Shown one piece after another: positions 6,770 to 11,294 of a stretch of DNA of 11,294 bases; the first letter of the stretch is position 1; each line of letters begins with the position of its first letter. Source of the stretch: an uncultured Bacilli bacterium (GTDB lineage Bacteria > Bacillota_I > Bacilli_A > RF39 > UBA660); assembly GCA_944371545.1 (NCBI GenBank), contig CALVXT010000020.1, positions 1 to 11,294 of the forward strand. The letters are read 5' to 3'. The position numbers and the translations under genes were made by a program. Below the pieces are notes generated by a model that saw only the letters and a list, made by a program, of their open reading frames with translations, did no database searches and was not told the DNA's origin.

Positions 6770-8358
6770 CATTTTACTTTCATAATATATTGTTCTCCGC
6801 GAATGCTTATTACTAAAGATATTTCTTCAGCATTTGTAATATTTTGACTTAATTCAAAAACCCATATATCTTCTATTTCTTTTGGAGTTACATCAGTTAC
6901 TGTAGTTGTGTAAATACTTTCTCCAATACGATATCTTACTTTGATAAAATCACTTACAAAACTATTTGATCCTCTTCTAACATTATAATATGTTGAATAT
7001 GGATCCATTTGAAACATTCGATTTAATATAAGCAAAGTGTTGGATGGATTTGAAACAACTTTGTTTTTTAAATTTTGGCAAATAGAATTTGTACAGCTTT
7101 CATAACTGTATTCATATGATGAAGCAATTTGATAGCTATGAATTTGAATTTGTGTTAAACCAAGACGAGTATTTGATAACTCCAATATTTTATCATAATC
7201 TACTTCTCGAACTTGAGTAACGGAAGAAATTGTATCATAACGTAAATTTACAGTTTTATAAATCGGTGTAACACTTCCAATTTCAAAAGTTAAAGAGTCT
7301 AATATTTTTAAAGTCATTGTTTGATTTATTAAAGCAGGATCTACTTCATATACCAAAACAAAGGTACCTTCTTCACCAGCTCTTATAGTTGTGTCTCTCG
7401 TATATGGAAGTCCTAAATCAGGAAAATTCGAAGATCGATCTAATATAGGGCTGATTAATCGATTGGCTACTGATAGCTGAAAATTATCATAATCTAAAGT
7501 TTTTGGATCTGTTCGATTATTATTTTTTATATTAACTGCTAAAGCTAAATAATATGTATTGTATTCATTTCCACCTAAATCATATTTTGTTAAAATTGCA
7601 TCTTCAACACTTACTGATAGATTGTTATGAGTCATCCGCTGAGTTTGACGATATACTTTATTATAAACACCAAAATTCAAATAAAGCATTGTTCCAATAG
7701 CAATTAAAACAATTCCTGCTAAAATACTAAAAGCTAATTTATTCTCCAAAACATAATATTTAAATTCTCTGAAAAAGCGCCTAATAGTTCTTTTATATTT
7801 ATAAGCATCTTTGCCAAAAACTAATTCAAATTCTTCGTTGTCTATATCTGTAATTTCTAATTCTTTTGCATCTTCATCAAAATTAAATTTTTTTAAATCA
7901 AAACCAATTCCTCTTAAAAAGCTATATCCGATAAAAAAGAACTGAGGTATATAAACAATAAATGCTATATCTCGATATATTCTTACTGTTTGGGCCTCAA
8001 TAACAGCATCTTCAATTTGTCCTAAAATACTATGGCAAAAAGTAATCAATGCAAATAACAGGATATAGTATATGAGTAAAAAAACATAAAATTTTGTATC
8101 TTTTTTCTTTTGACGCATTAAAAAATATACTGTTAAAACTAATAGTAAGACCAGCAAGATAGCTAAGTACATAAAATAGTTAATATATGTGCCCGCTAAA
8201 TTTGTTTGACTAGTATAATAATTTGCGCTGACATAAGAATTTAAGAATGTGGCAATTGCACCCGTTCTAATTAGTAAATAAACAAGAGGGATACATAGTA
8301 ATAGATGAATAAGTTTAAAATGTTTAATTAAAAATGCATAAGGCTTTTTTAGTATCAT
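6769..8358 (-). CDS. Five-helix membrane protein with extracytoplasmic beta domain
   Basis: I do not recognise this 529-residue protein by name. The N-terminal half has four hydrophobic helices (about 15-35, 58-81, 89-111, 131-150). A charged, acid-rich cytoplasmic segment (about 155-205) follows, then a fifth helix (about 208-229). The remaining 300 residues should lie outside the cell. Their first part (LSVSVEDAILTKYD, then YYLALAVNIKNNN, then AGEEGTFVLVYEV) looks like a DUF4352-type immunoglobulin-like domain, and a second beta-rich region (about 368-529) has a close cysteine pair, CTNSIC (422-427). I start it at 8358 because GGAGGGAAGAAG directly precedes that ATG; an ATG at 8412 lies within a terminator and lacks a ribosome site. 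It has its own promoter and lies just upstream of the two-component operon, so it may be sensed with, or regulated by, that pair. Function is unknown. Confidence 0.8.
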   Translation of the reverse strand: MILKKPYAFLIKHFKLIHLLLCIPLVYLLIRTGAIATFLNSYVSANYYTSQTNLAGTYINYFMYLAILLVLLLVLTVYFLMRQKKKDTKFYVFLLIYYILLFALITFCHSILGQIEDAVIEAQTVRIYRDIAFIVYIPQFFFIGYSFLRGIGFDLKKFNFDEDAKELEITDIDNEEFELVFGKDAYKYKRTIRRFFREFKYYVLENKLAFSILAGIVLIAIGTMLYLNFGVYNKVYRQTQRMTHNNLSVSVEDAILTKYDLGGNEYNTYYLALAVNIKNNNRTDPKTLDYDNFQLSVANRLISPILDRSSNFPDLGLPYTRDTTIRAGEEGTFVLVYEVDPALINQTMTLKILDSLTFEIGSVTPIYKTVNLRYDTISSVTQVREVDYDKILELSNTRLGLTQIQIHSYQIASSYEYSYESCTNSICQNLKNKVVSNPSNTLLILNRMFQMDPYSTYYNVRRGSNSFVSDFIKVRYRIGESIYTTTVTDVTPKEIEDIWVFELSQNITNAEEISLVISIRGEQYIMKVK

Positions 8359-8385
8359 CTTCTTCCCTCCTCTATCCTCAATATA

Positions 8386-8414
8386 ATCATACCACAAGAA
8401 AAAAAGATACACAA
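8386..8414 (-). promoter_or_regulatory. Extended -10 promoter of the membrane-protein gene
   Basis: On the minus strand TATGAT (8386-8391) is preceded by TGG, giving an extended -10. TTGTGT (8409-8414) sits 17 bases upstream as a partial -35. The -35 lies inside the hairpin of the preceding terminator, so termination of one gene and initiation of the next share the same bases. The start codon lies about 28 bases downstream. Confidence 0.5.
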
Positions 8415-8440
8415 ATGAATTTATTATTATTTGTGTATCT
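8398..8440 (-). terminator. Rho-independent terminator of the surface-protein gene
   Basis: On the minus strand AGATACACAAAT (8440-8429) pairs perfectly over 12 bases with ATTTGTGTATCT (8416-8405), followed by a run of T residues. It begins about 10 bases after the stop codon of the surface-protein gene (8450-8452). On the plus strand it is followed by A residues, so it is directional. Confidence 0.88.
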
Positions 8441-8449
8441 AAAAAACTG

Positions 8450-9127
8450 TTAATTAAGAAGTAGAATGAAAGGATCCGAACTTGAACCTGTGCCAGATGT
8501 AATTTTAATAGAAGATTTTAAGTATGTAACTGGAAATACTGAATAAAAATTATAAGCTGCTGGATAGCTTAAAGATCCATTTGCCAGTAAGGAATAAACA
8601 GTATCTGCAATATCTAGTTCATAAACCGATGGCATCATAGACCAGGATGTATAATCATCGTGATATAACCAATTATTTGCTTTACATTCTGAATAGTCAG
8701 TTTCTTTCCAATTATAAATATAAGTATTTAGACATTCATTTCTGCTTATATTATTCCCTCCAGTTGTGGCAAATCCATAATCACTTGGATACATAAGTCC
8801 TACCATTCCACTCCATGTGGTTGTTCTTACTACAGTATCATTACAACTATATCCAGATGTACAGTATTTCCCTACATTATTACTTCTTTCTAAATTATAA
8901 AAATTCAAAGTATTAATTTGATTCCAAGGCGTAGTCCCGTTACTGCCAACATTCCAAACGGCAGTATCTATTAAACTATTTGCTTCATTCGTTAATCCTG
9001 TGTTTGTAAAATCACAACTAGAAGTTTCATTATAATGATTTCTATAACAAATCCCACTTGTTTTATTCCAATATAAACTTCCTCCAATACTTTCATTTTC
9101 ATATCCAGGATTTAATAATTTCATCAA
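8450..9127 (-). CDS. C-terminal part of split surface protein (DUF6273-like)
   Basis: This frame is the direct in-frame continuation of the upstream 633-residue gene, cut off by a single TGA at 9152-9154. Homology-like sequence is unbroken across that codon (INEWSQADLMKLLNPGYENE). Restart could use TTG at 9127 or ATG at 9124. Numbering from 9127, the segment has LMKLLNPGYENESIGGSLYW (partly upstream), TTTWSGMVGLMYPSDYGFAT (102-121), CLNTYIYNWKE (132-142) and NNWLYHDDYTSWSMMPS (151-167). The end, FPVTYLKSSIKITSGTGSSS (198-217) then DPFILLLN, is the usual close of DUF6273-like extracellular domains. Nine cysteines or so suggest an exported, disulfide-bearing domain. Residues 162-200 look hypervariable and resemble retroelement-diversified regions. 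Alone it lacks a signal peptide, so without readthrough it would be neither exported nor anchored. It may be the dead half of a pseudogene, or a recent nonsense allele. Confidence 0.6.
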   Translation of the reverse strand: MMKLLNPGYENESIGGSLYWNKTSGICYRNHYNETSSCDFTNTGLTNEANSLIDTAVWNVGSNGTTPWNQINTLNFYNLERSNNVGKYCTSGYSCNDTVVRTTTWSGMVGLMYPSDYGFATTGGNNISRNECLNTYIYNWKETDYSECKANNWLYHDDYTSWSMMPSVYELDIADTVYSLLANGSLSYPAAYNFYSVFPVTYLKSSIKITSGTGSSSDPFILLLN

Positions 9128-9151
9128 GTCAGCCTGACTCCACTCATTTAT

Positions 9152-9154
9152 TCA
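9152..9154 (-). other. In-frame TGA splitting one surface-protein gene
   Basis: The frame on both sides is identical: 9154 and 9127 differ by 27 bases. The sequence reads ...SINGGG, TGA, INEWSQAD..., where relatives I recall have a glycine before the V/I-NEW motif, so a GGA-to-TGA change explains it. GGAGGTGG lies immediately upstream (9156-9163). TGA is a stop elsewhere in the window and Trp is TGG, so it is a true nonsense codon here. Confidence 0.8.
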
Positions 9155-11053
9155 TCCACCTCCATTAATAGACATAGGACTACTATCCCAAGTATACTCC
9201 CCAATACTCTCATCTCTTATTAATTTTATTCTTGATTCTTGTAATCCTGTTCCATCATCTATGTTATTCATAACTCCTATTATTCTCCATAATTCATTAT
9301 TAAATAATACATAATTATTTGGATTGGCTCCGATATATCTTATATTGTTATCTACTGTTTCATCATAGGCTAATTCGGTAGTATTTTTTTCTCCATTCTC
9401 TAAATAACAATTCGCTGCATTATCTGTCTTATTACACTCTATTAATACATCACTAAATGTAACTTCTATTGTTGTACTGGTTGTATTTGTTCTTCCTACT
9501 TTATCTGTTACTCTTACATAGATTGTATATTCTCCTATATCTAATCCTACAAATGTATATGTTTCACTTCCTGTATACCAAACAGTATTATCCTTACTAT
9601 ATTCATATTTTATTATTCCACTTTCATTATCTAAAGATAATGATGCATCAACTACTACATTGGTTGTATCTTTATTTACTTTTATAGATGCTACTGGATC
9701 AAAACTATCTATTTTATCTATTACAATACTTTTGGTTGTAATATGTCCATAGGCATCTTTTACAGAAATATAATAGGTTCCATTTTCTTCGATTTCTTTG
9801 GTTGTTTCATATCTTAATGTGTTTTCTATAACTTCCCAATTATATGTTCCTTCTGTTGTACTTATACTTATTCCACTTATTCCTATTACATCATCTGTTG
9901 CTTGAATGGTAATTGTATCTCTTGTTCCCCAGTCCGTTAATGTGTTACTAATCATTAACTCTGGTGCTTTTGTATCTATTGTATCTGTACTATACATTTG
10001 ATAATTTAAGTTTCCTACACTATCCTTTACCCAAATATAATACGTAGTATTTTCTGTTAAAGTATACTTTATATTTGTTTCTTTTCCACTTATTTCATTC
10101 CACTTTGTTGGTTCTTCTTTTGATGTAGTTATCTCATATCCACTTAATCCTTCATTATCTGTAAATGTTATATCAAGTTCTATACTTTCTTGTTGATCTG
10201 TTTCTTCTATTTTTATCTCTGGTACTGTTTTATCTAATTTTTCTGTTTCAAATTCAATACTCTTTATGTTTCCTACTTCATCTCTTACATAAATTGTGTG
10301 TTTTCCTTCTTCTGTAAATTCTTCTGTTATAACTATATTTTTACTTGGTTCATCAATTCTTGTCCAATGACTATTATCTAAACTATATTCGATTAGATTA
10401 TAATTTGTACTTGTTCCTGTTATTTCAAAGATTTCACTTTGATTATTTAAACTTTCTGTTATACTCTTTGCTTCTAATAGGATTTCATTTTCTATTTTTT
10501 CTTCTTCTATATATCCTGCTTCGATACTTACTTTACTTAAAAATGTTGCATTCATTGTTTCTTCTAATGCTGATGTACTTTCATCCATCCATAGTTTTAT
10601 TGTATAAGTTGTTTCTTCTTCTGGTCCTAATGATCCACTTGTTAATTCATATGCTTTATCTGACTCTTTTATTGTTGGTTCTTTTTCTTCTAATTCTTTT
10701 AAGTTTATTGGTTTTCCATCATTGATTGATACTTTTATATATTCTCCTGATAATCTTTTTTCCTCTACTAACATATCCTCTAGATTTACTTCATAAGTTG
10801 CATAGGTATTACATGTATTTTTGATAGTAAATGTATATCCTGTTGTAGACAATCCTTCTTCATCACTTATTGGATACACTTTATCTAAAGTTATTCCTTC
10901 ACTTTCATTCATCATTGTAAGTTCAAAACATTTACTTCCTAAAGTATTAAAGTCTTTTTGTCTACCTGTAAACAACCAGCTTGCATAACTTACACCTAAG
11001 ATACTTACTAAAACAATCAAAATAACTAGAATTATTAATGTTTTCTTCCTCAT
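9152..11053 (-). CDS. Exported TasA-like/Ig-repeat surface protein, N-terminal part
   Basis: This 633-residue product starts with a signal segment, MRKKTLIILVILIVLVSILG (1-20), followed by VSYASW, the cleavage context seen in TasA/camelysin-type proteins. A beta domain of that type follows (about 27-190; GYTFTIKNTCNTYATYEVNL). Four Ig-like repeats come next (about 205-275, 278-360, 364-447, 450-533), each ending in a strand such as IYVRDEVGNI, YIWVKDSVGNL, YISVKDAYGHI or IYVRVTDKVGR. The C-terminal domain opens with IRYIGANPNNYVLFNNELWR (571-590) and RIKLIRDESIGEYTWDSS, then stops at the internal TGA. The intact protein would be about 867 residues, running to 8450. GGAGG six bases before the ATG supports the start. 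The ATG overlaps the upstream gene's TGA (ATGA), and GGAG can pair with CTCC four bases away, favouring coupled translation. It is probably a cell-surface adhesin or stalk; the ligand is unknown. Confidence 0.8.
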   Translation of the reverse strand: MRKKTLIILVILIVLVSILGVSYASWLFTGRQKDFNTLGSKCFELTMMNESEGITLDKVYPISDEEGLSTTGYTFTIKNTCNTYATYEVNLEDMLVEEKRLSGEYIKVSINDGKPINLKELEEKEPTIKESDKAYELTSGSLGPEEETTYTIKLWMDESTSALEETMNATFLSKVSIEAGYIEEEKIENEILLEAKSITESLNNQSEIFEITGTSTNYNLIEYSLDNSHWTRIDEPSKNIVITEEFTEEGKHTIYVRDEVGNIKSIEFETEKLDKTVPEIKIEETDQQESIELDITFTDNEGLSGYEITTSKEEPTKWNEISGKETNIKYTLTENTTYYIWVKDSVGNLNYQMYSTDTIDTKAPELMISNTLTDWGTRDTITIQATDDVIGISGISISTTEGTYNWEVIENTLRYETTKEIEENGTYYISVKDAYGHITTKSIVIDKIDSFDPVASIKVNKDTTNVVVDASLSLDNESGIIKYEYSKDNTVWYTGSETYTFVGLDIGEYTIYVRVTDKVGRTNTTSTTIEVTFSDVLIECNKTDNAANCYLENGEKNTTELAYDETVDNNIRYIGANPNNYVLFNNELWRIIGVMNNIDDGTGLQESRIKLIRDESIGEYTWDSSPMSINGGG

Positions 11054-11220
11054 GAAGCACCTCCAGTTGGAGTTAGGATTAGACGGAATGTGACATTGGT
11101 GTTTGATATTTGACTATAAACCAACCCATTACCATAATGAGTGTTTGAAGACAGTGCCCCTGCTAAAGTACCCATATTATATAAATTACCACGACTTGCC
11201 CAAGGGCTATTTATATTAGT
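11050..11220 (-). pseudogene. C-terminal fragment of a second lectin-fold protein
   Basis: About 56 codons remain, ending at TGA (11050-11052). The fragment reads INSPWASRGNLYN, then GTLAGALSSNTHYGNG, then SNTNVTFRLILTPTGGAS. It aligns with the end of the protein at 2742-4136: SPWASRG with APYFSRG, LAG with IAG, and TFRLILTP with SFHLILTP. The residues between these anchors differ almost completely. The frame is closed upstream by stops within sequence that looks like an insertion-sequence end (from about 11221), so the gene has been disrupted. Its TGA overlaps the start of the surface-protein gene, so the two probably formed one operon before disruption. It may instead be the tail of a gene continuing past the element outside the window. 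Confidence 0.7.
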
Positions 11221-11294
11221 AAATATCCACCCGTAAAACGGGTGGCTTTTGGTTAAGGCCTATAAGGCCAATTACTGGCGACCTCCATTTGGAG
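11221..11294 (-). mobile_element. Probable IS200/IS605-family element end (partial)
   Basis: Three stems lie in 74 bases. CCACCCG (11227-11233) pairs with CGGGTGG (11239-11245) across TAAAA. A second stem, TTGGCC/GGCCTTAA, is centred near 11262, and CTCC/GGAG lies at the window edge. A GC-rich CCACCCG hairpin next to a GGCC hairpin is characteristic of the ends of many tnpB-carrying IS200/IS605 elements in Firmicutes. Orientation on the minus strand fits the right end, with any tnpB lying beyond 11294. The element interrupts the lectin-fold gene. No transposase is visible, so the assignment rests on structure and recall. Confidence 0.5.

Noticed and set aside
8359..8412. Upstream ATG start for the membrane protein
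   Set aside because: It lies within the terminator and promoter of the junction and lacks a ribosome site; 8358 has a strong one.
9152..9154. TGA read as tryptophan (Mycoplasma-type code 4) or selenocysteine
   Set aside because: All other long frames avoid TGA internally, use TGG for Trp and end at TGA where expected (for example the regulator at 6039-6041). There is no sign of a Sec insertion element and the homologous position is not Cys.
9469..10725. Leucine- and tyrosine-rich open frames on the plus strand opposite the Ig-repeat gene (also 3545-3760)
   Set aside because: They are antisense shadows of a Ser/Thr/Glu-rich AT-rich gene, have no ribosome sites and show repetitive low-complexity composition.
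1..11294. CRISPR array, tRNA genes, replication origin
   Set aside because: No regularly spaced repeats, cloverleaf sequences or iteron/DnaA-box clusters were seen on either strand.

Overview
The window is AT-rich, and almost all of its genes lie on the minus strand. Long reading frames use TGG for Trp and TGA as a stop, so the standard bacterial code applies. AT-rich codon use, strong Shine-Dalgarno sites and the surface-protein families point to a low-GC Firmicute, probably a gut Bacilli lineage close to the Mollicutes. That placement is inferred from recalled homologs, not from a search. The region looks accessory: it holds a toxin-antitoxin pair, remnants of two insertion sequences, decayed genes and three related surface-protein genes.

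Left part (1-2750). Positions 1-375 hold no convincing gene, only an AT-rich hairpin, a short stretch resembling the 3' end of 23S rRNA, and several small hairpins. A decayed unknown gene (376-677) follows. Next is a complete AbiE type IV toxin-antitoxin operon (abiEi then abiEii, read leftward from about 2125) with a well-formed promoter framed by an inverted repeat, a good candidate operator for AbiEi autorepression. Positions 2394-2746 are the 3' remnant of an IS21-family element that keeps only the C-terminal part of istB.

Middle part (2742-8358). A 464-residue protein with a formylglycine-generating-enzyme/C-type-lectin-like fold is transcribed away from a divergent regulator carrying two HTH domains. 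A bidirectional terminator separates that regulator from a two-component system (OmpR-type regulator, then histidine kinase, joined by an ATGA overlap). Upstream of the pair is a five-helix membrane protein with a C-terminal beta-rich exported domain. Its promoter is embedded in the terminator of the next gene.

Right part (8450-11294). A large exported protein has a TasA/camelysin-like N-terminus, four Ig-like repeats and a DUF6273-like C-terminal domain. It is split by one in-frame TGA at 9152-9154. It overlaps (ATGA) the stop of a further lectin-fold gene, of which only the C-terminus remains because an element with hairpins typical of an IS200/IS605 end begins at about 11221.

The most interesting theme is that three separate C-termini (about 2763-2879, 8528-8644, 11085-11208) look like the variable regions of diversity-generating-retroelement target proteins. 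Each has a conserved lectin-fold framework interrupted by scattered divergent residues. No reverse transcriptase or template repeat lies in the window, so this is inference.
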